A program made the position numbers and the translations under genes. Positions 39,803 through 47,305 of a DNA stretch of 62,706 nt are shown one piece after another. The notes beneath the pieces are model-generated. The model was not told the origin of the DNA. It made no database searches and worked only from the letters and a program-made list of their open reading frames with translations. Numbering within the stretch: the stretch's first letter is position 1; the number at the start of each line of letters is the position of its first letter. Source of the stretch: an uncultured Gammaproteobacteria bacterium (GTDB taxonomy: Bacteria > Pseudomonadota > Gammaproteobacteria > Pseudomonadales > Litorivicinaceae); assembly GCA_913042205.1 (NCBI GenBank), contig CAJWIY010000006.1:1-62706 (forward strand). Reading direction: 5' to 3'.

Positions 39803-40317
39803 CAGTGCGTACTCCCTTCTATGACTATTTTCTCCGCGGGGGTGAGCAAGACTTCAAATAGATCTGAAGTCAGCTGCAAGGCAAATAAACCAAACCCGAT
39901 CGGCATGGTCAGGTATGGAATCCATAGCGGTGGACCCCATACCGTCTCAGAGGTCCATCCCTTAGTAAATGAAACATAGACTAAATCTGCTGAGTAATAC
40001 GTCATTATGGCTAGAACCAATATGGCCACCAAGAAACTAATAACCATAAGAAGCTTTCGTGCAGGTGGGGATAGTAACATCGGGACTAACTCAACATTTA
40101 CATGACCTTTTAACTTTTGAACGTAAGGAAGTCCCAACAGTGTCGCGGCTAATATCAGATACACGACGGCCTCCGTGTGCCAATATGTAGACCCATTCAA
40201 GAAATATCTAATGAATATCATCTGACACGTGATAATGACGGCTACTAGCACCATCATTGCGGCGAGCACACCTACCGCGGTAGAAATTCTATTCACGGAG
40301 GAAATGAAACCCCTCAT
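39802..40317 (-). CDS. TRAP transporter small permease subunit (DctQ family)
   Basis: Four-helix membrane protein of 171 residues that pairs with the large subunit. The ATG at 40317 has AAAAGG eight bases upstream; a TTG at 40335 is less likely. Predicted helices include VGVLAAMMVLVAVIITCQMIF and LLMVISFLVAILVLAIMTYY (quoted in part), with the typical YWHTEAVVYL segment and an amphipathic PPLWIPYLTMPIGFGLFALQ turn. It is separated from the binding-protein gene by a strong hairpin (40337-40362). Confidence 0.9.
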   Translation of the reverse strand: MRGFISSVNRISTAVGVLAAMMVLVAVIITCQMIFIRYFLNGSTYWHTEAVVYLILAATLLGLPYVQKLKGHVNVELVPMLLSPPARKLLMVISFLVAILVLAIMTYYSADLVYVSFTKGWTSETVWGPPLWIPYLTMPIGFGLFALQLTSDLFEVLLTPAEKIVIEGSTH

Positions 40318-40336
40318 ATTTCGAACCTTTTGCAAG

Positions 40337-40362
40337 AGCTCGGTCCTACTGCGGACCGAGCT
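40337..40362 (-). other. strong hairpin between TRAP binding-protein and permease genes
   Basis: A perfect 10-bp stem (AGCTCGGTCC with GGACCGAGCT) surrounds a 6-nt loop in the 52-nt gap after the binding-protein stop. No T-run follows on the minus strand, so it is not a standard terminator. The position suggests a 3' stabilising structure that raises the level of binding-protein mRNA relative to the permease, as known for binding-protein transport operons with intercistronic hairpins; this is inference. Confidence 0.6.
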
Positions 40363-40369
40363 TGTCGGA

Positions 40370-41353
40370 CTAGTCGACTGCTAACGCGAGGTCAAGAAAA
40401 CGCTGGCCTTCGGGATAGTCAGCTACAAACTGTTTGTACGAAGTCTTTTTAGCCAAATCTTGCCATGCTTTGAATTCTGAGGACGACATCTCTTTGATTT
40501 GCACGCCTGCTTCTTTATAAACTTTGACAGAGTTAGCGTCTTGCTTCTTAGCTTCAGCTAGGTAGTACTCTTCGGCCTTCTTTGAGCCTGCGCGGAGTGC
40601 TTTCTTTTGAGCCGCCGTGAGACCGTCAAAGGTTGATTTATTCATCAACAGTGGCTGATACATAAACCAAAGTGCCTGTGCACCTGCTGGGGTGTAACAT
40701 TTCACCTGCTCGTAGATCCGGTACGAGACGAATGATGATGATGATGTATTTGCCCCATCGAGCACACCTGTCTGCATAGCGTTATATATCTCGGAGGAAG
40801 CCATCGACGCGATCGATGCGCCTGCTCCTGCGAGCAACTGATTAAAAGACTTACCAGCCGCCCTCATCTGAAGACCTTTGACATCGTCAGGATGAGACAC
40901 ACATTTTTCTTTGCCCACGAAGCCACCGGCCAAATACCCATGAACCAGAACCATGACATCGTCTTCTGCCATCTTTTCCTGAATTGCATCCATGAACGGT
41001 GAATAATTCAGACGCGCAGCGTGGTCGTGGTTCTTCACGAGGCCAGGCATCAGAGTCAAGTTATACGAGGGCTGCTGACCACCGGCGTAAGACAATGGGA
41101 GCACGACCATGTCCAACTGGCCCCGCGATAGTGGTTTGTACTGCTCTTTAGGTTTGAAAAGAGACTTGGACGGAAATATCTTTATTTCCAGACCCACGTT
41201 AGCGTCTTTTACATGATTGGCGACTATCTCAGCCACTTTATGGCGGACATCTTTCGTTGACCACTGATGCGAGAGACGAAGCTCTGCAGCGTTTGCGAGC
41301 GAACTAACAAAAATCGTTGAGACCGCCGCAGTTAAAAGGGTTTTTATTTTCAT
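40370..41353 (-). CDS. TRAP transporter substrate-binding protein (DctP family)
   Basis: Periplasmic solute receptor of 327 residues. A Sec signal peptide (LLTAAVSTIFVSSLANA) precedes AELRLSHQWS. The DctP pattern is clear, including RGQLDMVVLPLSYAGG, the conserved ligand arginine in LQMRAAGKSFNQLL, and the YNAMQTGVLDGANTSSSSF motif. GCAGGAG lies upstream of the ATG. Expected ligand is malonate or another small dicarboxylate, judged from the operon. It is the first gene of the operon and divergent from the GntR regulator. Confidence 0.92.
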   Translation of the reverse strand: MKIKTLLTAAVSTIFVSSLANAAELRLSHQWSTKDVRHKVAEIVANHVKDANVGLEIKIFPSKSLFKPKEQYKPLSRGQLDMVVLPLSYAGGQQPSYNLTLMPGLVKNHDHAARLNYSPFMDAIQEKMAEDDVMVLVHGYLAGGFVGKEKCVSHPDDVKGLQMRAAGKSFNQLLAGAGASIASMASSEIYNAMQTGVLDGANTSSSSFVSYRIYEQVKCYTPAGAQALWFMYQPLLMNKSTFDGLTAAQKKALRAGSKKAEEYYLAEAKKQDANSVKVYKEAGVQIKEMSSSEFKAWQDLAKKTSYKQFVADYPEGQRFLDLALAVD

Positions 41354-41414
41354 TACTAGCTCCTGCCGGATGTGGCAAGTTGTTTGAACTTGCGCATTTA
41401 TGACTTATAACGGC

Positions 41415-41468
41415 TTGCATATTTCTGTATGCTAGATTGAAATTATCGTATACAAAAATAATATGCAA
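41415..41468 (+). promoter_or_regulatory. gntR promoter and candidate operator dyads
   Basis: In the 128-bp gap between the divergent binding-protein and gntR genes, a plus-strand promoter is visible: TTGAAA (41437-41442), a 16-bp spacer and TAATAT (41459-41464). Three symmetric elements surround it. A GCATA/TATGC dyad with a 6-nt loop lies at 41417-41432. A GTATAC palindrome lies in the spacer (41448-41453). A distant 9-bp inverted pair, TTGCATATT (41415-41423) with AATATGCAA (41460-41468), flanks the whole promoter. GntR/FCD regulators often bind such TATAC-type dyads, so autoregulation and control of the TRAP operon are inferred. Confidence 0.5.
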
Positions 41469-41481
41469 CACGTTTTCCAGT

Positions 41482-42135
41482 ATGAGTAATCGAGCCGCTA
41501 CCAAAGTCTTTCAAGGGGTCGAAGAACAAATCGCGACTGGCCAATTAAAAGATGGAACAAAATTAGATGAGGCTACGCTAGCTGAAAAATTTCAGGTATC
41601 CCGGACCCCTGTGCGAGAAGCGTTACTCCAACTCGTTGGGTCAGGCCTCGCTACCCAAATTCCAAAGCGTGGATGCTTTGTAAACGCACCCTCGTTTAGA
41701 GAAGTAATCGAAATGTTTGAAGTTATGAGCGAGCTTGAGGGGATGTGCGCGCGGCTTGCCGCTAGACGCATCAGTGACGAACAGCTCAATGATTTAAAGA
41801 CAGCGAATGCTGGTTGTGAGGATGCCATCCGATATACCGATAGCGATTTATACTACGACAGAAATGTGGATTTTCATGAGTGCATTTATGTTGCATGCGG
41901 GAATCGTTTTCTGGCAAACGAGACCCGCGTGTTACGTCGTCGCCTGCAATCATTTCGACGCCTTCAGCTGCGAGCTCGTGGTCGAATGCCTCAATCCCTG
42001 ACTGAGCATGTCGAAATCATCGAGGCCATCGAAACCGGAAATGCTGACAAAGCGAATGAGATTTCACGCCAGCACGTTATGATCCAAGGTGAAAGATTTA
42101 ACGACCTTCTTTCGCACATGGAATATGACCAGTAA
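41482..42135 (+). CDS. GntR family transcriptional regulator (FCD domain)
   Basis: A 217-residue regulator from the ATG at 41482. The N-terminal winged helix-turn-helix has LDEATLAEKFQVSRTPVREALLQLVGSG (quoted in part). The C-terminal FCD ligand domain contains the likely metal-binding Asp and His residues in DRNVDFHECIY and SLTEHVEIIEAIE with ISRQHV. FCD regulators usually sense small organic acids. Divergent placement next to the malonate TRAP operon mirrors the GntR-type regulator of Sinorhizobium malonate genes. A longer ORF from 41437 would start within the promoter and is rejected. Confidence 0.9.
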   Translation: MSNRAATKVFQGVEEQIATGQLKDGTKLDEATLAEKFQVSRTPVREALLQLVGSGLATQIPKRGCFVNAPSFREVIEMFEVMSELEGMCARLAARRISDEQLNDLKTANAGCEDAIRYTDSDLYYDRNVDFHECIYVACGNRFLANETRVLRRRLQSFRRLQLRARGRMPQSLTEHVEIIEAIETGNADKANEISRQHVMIQGERFNDLLSHMEYDQ

Positions 42136-42344
42136 CGGAAAGAATCCTACCTTTCAATCATTTCGCAATATCACTCATATAGGAATCCCGTCCAATAATT
42201 TGAGCTCAGTTGCGAAAAAAGGGTGTCATCCTGCAATCAAATTCCAAAAGAAGAAAGTGACACTCAAATGCCGATGTTAAGAGTTTTCTTTCCGGGACCT
42301 AATGCGTTGTTTCAGCTTTTTGTGTACCATTTCGCGACTAGCTT

Positions 42345-42421
<77 letters not shown>

Positions 42422-42571
42422 TTACAAACGCTTGTCATCTAGAGGTTTGAGTCACTCAGTCTCGAGAAGCCACGTTTGTCGTAAATAGCTTCGCTACGTA
42501 TTTGCTACGTTCTTTCAAGTAGAGCATATCCTTACGGAAATCATCAAAAGACCCCCTTTGTCCTAGGTTTC

Positions 42572-42814
42572 TTATAACCAACGAATTACTCCAATTATCC
42601 CCGCGGTGGCGTAAAAGAATTGCAACAGCAAAATACCGTAATGTCTGAATAGGTATGCCCAAAGCCCAATCGCGAACGCTGAGATTAAAAGTAGAGTAAA
42701 ACCTAGTACCTCATTACCAGTATTTGACGCTATCAACAAAGAGTACGATATCGCCGTAATGACACCCAACCACTCCAACATCTTTGTCTTTGCGTCAGCA
42801 TCTATGAACCTCAA
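42572..42814 (-). CDS. small three-helix membrane protein, unknown function
   Basis: An 80-residue protein with three predicted transmembrane helices: WLGVITAISYSLLIASN, VLGFTLLLISAFAIGLWAYL and LLLQFFYATAGIIGVIRWL. The GLLLQFFYATAGIIG-type ending resembles short uncharacterised membrane proteins common in marine bacteria. The start may be TTG at 42814, which has GAGG five bases upstream, or ATG at 42781 just before the first helix. It lies downstream of the cytochrome gene on the same strand with a 26-nt gap, so the two may be cotranscribed. No function is proposed. Confidence 0.6.
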   Translation of the reverse strand: MRFIDADAKTKMLEWLGVITAISYSLLIASNTGNEVLGFTLLLISAFAIGLWAYLFRHYGILLLQFFYATAGIIGVIRWL

Positions 42815-42840
42815 ACCAACCTCAATAACTTAGTTAAGTA

Positions 42841-43296
42841 TTAATTCCGAAAGTTCTCGTGGCAGGCTTTGCAACTCCTGGCCATCTTGAAAAAATTTCT
42901 CATTGCCGCGTCATAGTCACCCTGATCGAGTTCACTACGAACCATCAATGCAGTTTTTTGATAGTCAAGATTAAGCCGTTCGAACCGTTCGAAATTCTCC
43001 CAAATATCGCCACTTGCGTCAGACCCATTCGATATTGAGGCTTCACTTCCTTGCGGGAACATAGCCGGTAGTTTTCGCGACCAAACGATGTGAAAGTCTA
43101 CAGCATGCAACGCTTCATTCTTATCTTGGCTTTTGATCGAGTCGCGGAGCACTCGCATCCCCTTCTTGGACTCCTTAAATTTAGCCTGACGTTCCTCGAC
43201 CACACCTAAACTAGACGAAGATACTGGCCAAGAAAGGAAAGTCAGACACAAAATGAGCGTTATGACCCAAGATTTTAAGATTCGACTTTTCTTCAC
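42841..43296 (-). CDS. cytochrome c' / c-556-like periplasmic haem protein
   Basis: A 151-residue exported protein with a signal peptide (WVITLILCLTFLSWPVSSSS), a four-helix-type body and the haem-binding CKACH five residues from the C-terminus. This C-terminal CxxCH in a helical protein is the mark of the cytochrome c' family. Roles of relatives include nitric oxide binding and electron transfer; none can be assigned here. The start is GTG at 43296. Divergent from the serine protease gene at 43385. Confidence 0.82.
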   Translation of the reverse strand: MKKSRILKSWVITLILCLTFLSWPVSSSSLGVVEERQAKFKESKKGMRVLRDSIKSQDKNEALHAVDFHIVWSRKLPAMFPQGSEASISNGSDASGDIWENFERFERLNLDYQKTALMVRSELDQGDYDAAMRNFFKMARSCKACHENFRN

Positions 43297-43384
43297 ATAC
43301 CTAGACCATAACTGATGGAATGCTGACGACTAGTTTCTTTAACCATTTTGCGTATCGCACACGTGACACCAAATTCCGTGCAGA

Positions 43385-44701
43385 TTGCCACAATCAAATT
43401 TTTTAAATCAAGCACAGACTACTAAGACATCTTTAAATCGCGCCCATCAACACAACATCAAGGAGGAATTAGGTAGAAATAAACCGATGTGTGGCATGAA
43501 AGATCTGTTAAACAATTTACTCATCCATAGACGAAAAATTAAGGGTAATTATGGCCGCCGGCCCTTTAGTCTTTGGCTAAAAGTAACGGTGCTCCCCCTT
43601 CTGTTGGGCATTTCATCTGCGGTTTCTTATGGTCAGAGTATCCAAACAGAACCAAATTGCTTACACGATAAAATCATATGTTCGTGGACGGGTCGTGTCG
43701 TAGGCATCAAAACACCAACAATGACCGCTTCAGGTTTTATGCTGGACAAAAATACTCTGGTCACCAATAAACATGTTGTTGAAGACCATACGTCCGTACG
43801 TGTGAAATTTCAGTCAGGTTTTATTACGAAAGCCGAGCCAATCCCAAACGATCATCCAGCCGATTTAGTGATTTTGAATGTCTTTGACGCTGAAGCGAAA
43901 TTTGAAAACGAAATTAAACTCGCTTCAGAGCAAGATCAAGACCTTCGAGTAGTAGCTTATGATCAGGGTCGAAGAGGCGCTCGTATTTATGCCGAAGGCT
44001 CCTATGCCATTCATCCAGACTGGGAGAAAAATCCGCAAGCTCGGATACATTCGGATCTTTTCGCCCTCCCAGGCAACAGTGGTGGCGCTGTTTTGAATAA
44101 AGCCGGGGAACTTGTTGGTATTTTGGCGTCTGGTGATGGCAATGTAAATGAAGTTATCCCGGCTTCTCTAATCAAAAATATTAGAGATCGTTCGAGCGAA
44201 GAGCATCGAGATGTATTTTTTAAACGAGGCAGAGCAATTAGGCGCTGTGCCGACCTACTTTATGAGTCCGCCTCAATCAACAAAAATCCTCCACCCGATG
44301 TCTTAACACAGATAAAAGATTTTTGCCTTCAATCGAATAACAAACAGCTTCTGGACCAGGCCGGTCAACTACTGGGTAAGTGGTGGATGTTCAGCCCATC
44401 ACAGATGTTTCTGAAAGAGAGTCTCAAATTAGATCCTCAGAGCCCTAACACACTTATGTCGCTCGCAGTTGCGTATCATCTCGACAGAGATTACGTAAAT
44501 GAAAAGCCCTTGCTACAAAAATACCTAAAGTTAAATCCGAGTGACCCACAGGGGCTCAGACTTGCTGTGCAGGTCGCCGGCATGTTAAGAGATAAAAAAT
44601 TTGGTCAAGAGGCGCTTGATCTAATGCGCATCCACAACCCAAACGCTGTTGAACTTGCGGAAGAATTTCTAACCTCGAGCTTCGGAGATCAGAAACCATA
44701 A
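43385..44701 (+). CDS. exported trypsin-like serine protease with C-terminal TPRs
   Basis: A trypsin-like fold with a complete triad: His in TLVTNKHVVED, Asp in HPADLVIL and Ser in LPGNSGGAVL. It follows a hydrophobic signal segment (LWLKVTVLPLLLGISSAVSYG) near residues 63-83. The last 130 residues form TPR-like helices (QMFLKESLKLDPQSPNTLMS region). No PDZ domain is seen, unlike DegP. The start is unclear: the ORF is open from a TTG at 43385, ATG codons lie at 43487 and 43496, and a strong AAGGAGG near 43460 has no normal start codon at the right distance. It is convergent with the subtilase and their ends overlap by 13 nt. Confidence 0.8.
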   Translation: MPQSNFLNQAQTTKTSLNRAHQHNIKEELGRNKPMCGMKDLLNNLLIHRRKIKGNYGRRPFSLWLKVTVLPLLLGISSAVSYGQSIQTEPNCLHDKIICSWTGRVVGIKTPTMTASGFMLDKNTLVTNKHVVEDHTSVRVKFQSGFITKAEPIPNDHPADLVILNVFDAEAKFENEIKLASEQDQDLRVVAYDQGRRGARIYAEGSYAIHPDWEKNPQARIHSDLFALPGNSGGAVLNKAGELVGILASGDGNVNEVIPASLIKNIRDRSSEEHRDVFFKRGRAIRRCADLLYESASINKNPPPDVLTQIKDFCLQSNNKQLLDQAGQLLGKWWMFSPSQMFLKESLKLDPQSPNTLMSLAVAYHLDRDYVNEKPLLQKYLKLNPSDPQGLRLAVQVAGMLRDKKFGQEALDLMRIHNPNAVELAEEFLTSSFGDQKP

Positions 44702-45954
44702 TCATCACTTGGGTCGGGTATCCAGCCCCAATTGGTTACCTTTGGAACAGTCAGAACTGACCGGAATTTCAGAAAATCTTTGACCTGCTTTACGGTTGAA
44801 TCAGGATTCTTCTGCAGAAATCGGGAAATCAATGCAGCGACCCGCGGTACAGCGTAACTGCTTCCGCTAGCAGATACTTTGGTTCCTCTATGGTCTATGA
44901 CGGCAATCCGGGCTGCCGGTACCAAAACATCAACAGATTGCACACCGTAATTCGAGCCTACTCCTAATCGGCCGAACTTATCGCCGGACGTAACTGCTAT
45001 GATATTAGCTAGATCTAACGCTGCCGGATAAATGCCTGTTTGGTCAATATCAATGCCATCATTACCCGCAGAGACAACGAAAATAGTGTCAGTCATTTTT
45101 TTTGCTTTTTTTTCAAAGCAAAGCCAATCATTCTTATCTTTCGAGCCCATTGACATTGCGACCACTTGGGTGCCGTATCGCTCAATATGTTCAAGAACCT
45201 TCTCAAACTTACATAGGTCGTTGGCTGGAAATCTGTATATTGAAATGCCTGGGATTCGTAGTTCCCTAGCCAGCACGCTGAATACGGTAGAACCATGGTG
45301 AAGTGGATAAAAGGGGTTAGATCGTGGGTCTTTATCAAACGGCCTCGTATCATTATCCCAGAAGTCGTATCCAATGATTTCACCCTCGCTATCAAAGGCG
45401 ATGGATTTTTGAAATTCTGGCAGCAGATAGTTGACGCCTGTATCTATTAGCGCAACAAGCGCAGGAGACGATTTAATTGCATAACCGTTTGCCTCACTAA
45501 ACTCGAGCCGAGGATTCTGAGGTTCCGTTGACTTGATCGCCAATGAGACAGGGTCCAGATTTTCAATTTGGACTGGCCGCCCAAAGTTATTATACCGGAT
45601 TCGGCGGATAGCCCTAATCTCACAGTCTTGAGACATCCTCATTTGTGAATACGGCAATCCAGTTGAGTCGTGGGTTGTAACTGTCAAAAGTCGCCACTTT
45701 GCTCTTGTTGGTTTGTAGTCAAGTGAAATTGAGGCTGGCGACTGCCTATCATAAAGACGGATTGATTTTTCTCCTTCTTGGACTTCCCAAGTGGCTAGTG
45801 GTGTTTGCTTGAATTTTGAGGAATCGAAGAAATCACAAATCAAGTCTTTTTGATCCGAAATCAATTGAAGGATCGCAGGGGAAGCCTGAGTTGATTGAAA
45901 GTTTGTAAGTAGAGAAAAAATCAAAACACCGGTTGAAACAAGGATTCTAATCAT
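44689..45954 (-). CDS. exported S8 family serine peptidase (subtilase)
   Basis: A 421-residue subtilisin-like protease with a signal peptide (ILVSTGVLIFSLLTNFQSTQA) from the ATG at 45954. The catalytic triad is seen as Asp in ALIDTGVNYL, His in HHGSTVFSV and Ser in SGSSYAVPRVAAL; the oxyanion asparagine is in VSAGNDG. About 150 residues before the Asp motif form a propeptide-like region. The gene sits alone, tail to tail with the trypsin-like protease. No cognate substrate, toxin or secretion partner is visible, so its role is open. Confidence 0.85.
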   Translation of the reverse strand: MIRILVSTGVLIFSLLTNFQSTQASPAILQLISDQKDLICDFFDSSKFKQTPLATWEVQEGEKSIRLYDRQSPASISLDYKPTRAKWRLLTVTTHDSTGLPYSQMRMSQDCEIRAIRRIRYNNFGRPVQIENLDPVSLAIKSTEPQNPRLEFSEANGYAIKSSPALVALIDTGVNYLLPEFQKSIAFDSEGEIIGYDFWDNDTRPFDKDPRSNPFYPLHHGSTVFSVLARELRIPGISIYRFPANDLCKFEKVLEHIERYGTQVVAMSMGSKDKNDWLCFEKKAKKMTDTIFVVSAGNDGIDIDQTGIYPAALDLANIIAVTSGDKFGRLGVGSNYGVQSVDVLVPAARIAVIDHRGTKVSASGSSYAVPRVAALISRFLQKNPDSTVKQVKDFLKFRSVLTVPKVTNWGWIPDPSDDYGF

Positions 45955-46042
45955 TTTGTGTTTCTCGCCCCTCAAGCACATAAAGCAAACATGTGAGGAT
46001 CTCTTCGCATACCAGCTATATTTGCACTGATTCAGGATATCC

Positions 46043-46231
46043 TCAGGAGCGGTTAAAATAACAGTCTTTTTCGCGAATTATTCCTCGACCGAAGGCTGAT
46101 ACCCTAGTAACGAAGCAGACACTTACAAAATCCATCCCAGCTCGAAGCGCTGGGGCCAAACCAGACAGTGCGAAGGTGATAACAACGAGAATTTCAATAC
46201 TCTCTTGAACAGTGGGAAGGAATGTTGGTAC
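46043..46231 (-). pseudogene. remnant of a TRIC/UPF0126 membrane channel gene
   Basis: The 339-bp stretch between the subtilase and azlD has no intact gene, but one minus-strand frame reads VQESIEILVVITFALSGLAP, ALRAGMDFVSVCFVTRVSAF and GRGIIREKD. This aligns with the N-terminal repeat of UPF0126 proteins such as E. coli YicG (ILYLVGITAEAMTGALAAGR, then RRMDTFGV, then AIGGGSVRD). The frame is open from a stop at 46261 to a stop at 46043 and has no usual start codon. About two-thirds of the gene is missing. A hairpin at 46136-46154 lies inside it. The assignment rests on remembered similarity. Confidence 0.5.
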
Positions 46232-46293
46232 TACAGAATCAATAATGAGCCATGAGTCTCATTACAAACCAAATTTGTCGAAATCGGAGGGCA

Positions 46294-46623
46294 TCAGGCA
46301 ATCCCAAACCATTGAACTCCAAGTGTGTACATCCCGGTTCCAACCAGAATACTTAGCAATGGGTTACCAATACTTAATTGTAATGTCGTTACGGCAGTCA
46401 ATGCGATAAACGAGAGCCCCAACCGATCAAGTGACTCAATCTGAAGACTGGACAGTCCAAAACATACAAGAATAACCATAATCATTGGTGGCAATGAACG
46501 TCCCACACGTGCCAATAGCGGATGGCTTTGAGATCGGGTGAGGGCAACGAATGGAAGAAGACGTGTCATGAAGGTTGCAACTCCCATCACCAGAAAAATA
46601 CCAAGCAAGTATTGATTATCCAT
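46294..46623 (-). CDS. azlD: branched-chain amino acid exporter small subunit AzlD
   Basis: A 109-residue protein with four hydrophobic helices, matching AzlD (YgaH-like) by length, by the MGVATFMTRLLPF start and by the SLPPMIMVILVC segment. It starts within the end of azlC (8-nt overlap). AzlCD pairs export branched-chain amino acids and analogues. It is the last gene of the apeB-hemH-azlC-azlD run. Confidence 0.85.
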   Translation of the reverse strand: MDNQYLLGIFLVMGVATFMTRLLPFVALTRSQSHPLLARVGRSLPPMIMVILVCFGLSSLQIESLDRLGLSFIALTAVTTLQLSIGNPLLSILVGTGMYTLGVQWFGIA

Positions 46624-47305
46624 TCAGTAAATCTCGTTTTGGTCGCACTAGAAGGGCTACAAGACACAGACTTATTGCAACCAGTAAAAACTGCTCAGGT
46701 ACAAGGAAATGGGCGACGAAAACCGCGCATAGCGCTAATATCAGCAACCAACGATCGTTCATTATTTTGGCCTGTTCGATCAATAACACGACGAATAAGG
46801 CCACTAGCGCGAACTCAAAACCACGTGGATCAAATTCGAAAAATGACTGAAGACCGGCACCAATTGCGCAACCAGTGATCCAATATGACTGATTGAGCGC
46901 TGTGAGGTACAGGTAGTATGTATGACCACTATCTACCCTTGGAGCCTTTGCTGTTATGAGTGAATAGGTTTCATCTGTAAGCCCGAAGATCAAATACCAA
47001 CGACTAAGACCCCGCTTTGGGTATCGATCTAAAACCGATAATCCGTAAAAAATATGCCGTGAATTGAGCAGTAATGTTGCGATGAACGCCTCGGCATAGG
47101 GAACGCCCGAGGCCAATAGCCCAACTGCCATGAATTGAGCGGAACCTGCATAGATTATAAGACCTGCCAGAGGCGCAAACAGCCAATGATAGCCCAGACT
47201 CTGAAAGAAAAGACCAAAGGCCATTCCAAGCGGGACATACCCAAGCATGACCGGCGCTGAGTCTCGTAACGCCTCTAATAACTCAGAGGACACTCTTTGA
47301 CTCAA
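46616..47305 (-). CDS. azlC: branched-chain amino acid exporter large subunit AzlC
   Basis: A 229-residue inner-membrane protein with five or more helices. The N-terminal PVMLGYVPLGMAFGLFFQSLG, the AGSAQFMAVGLL segment and LLLNSRHIFYGLSVL (cited in parts) are typical of AzlC/YgaZ. Its start overlaps hemH by 4 nt. The pair probably exports valine, leucine or isoleucine; substrate is inferred from the family. Confidence 0.9.
   Translation of the reverse strand: MSQRVSSELLEALRDSAPVMLGYVPLGMAFGLFFQSLGYHWLFAPLAGLIIYAGSAQFMAVGLLASGVPYAEAFIATLLLNSRHIFYGLSVLDRYPKRGLSRWYLIFGLTDETYSLITAKAPRVDSGHTYYLYLTALNQSYWITGCAIGAGLQSFFEFDPRGFEFALVALFVVLLIEQAKIMNDRWLLILALCAVFVAHFLVPEQFLLVAISLCLVALLVRPKRDLLNG

Noticed and set aside
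39420-39824. 134-codon open frame antisense to the TRAP large permease
   Set aside because: No domain or ribosome-binding site; it mirrors the codon bias of the permease.
43385-45954. Protease pair as an anti-phage defence system
   Set aside because: Both proteases carry signal peptides and no nuclease, sensor or effector partner is nearby, so an envelope role is more likely.
46136-46154. CCCAGC/GCTGGG hairpin as terminator of the azlCD operon
   Set aside because: There is no T-run, and it lies within the apparent channel-gene remnant, where coding history explains it as well.
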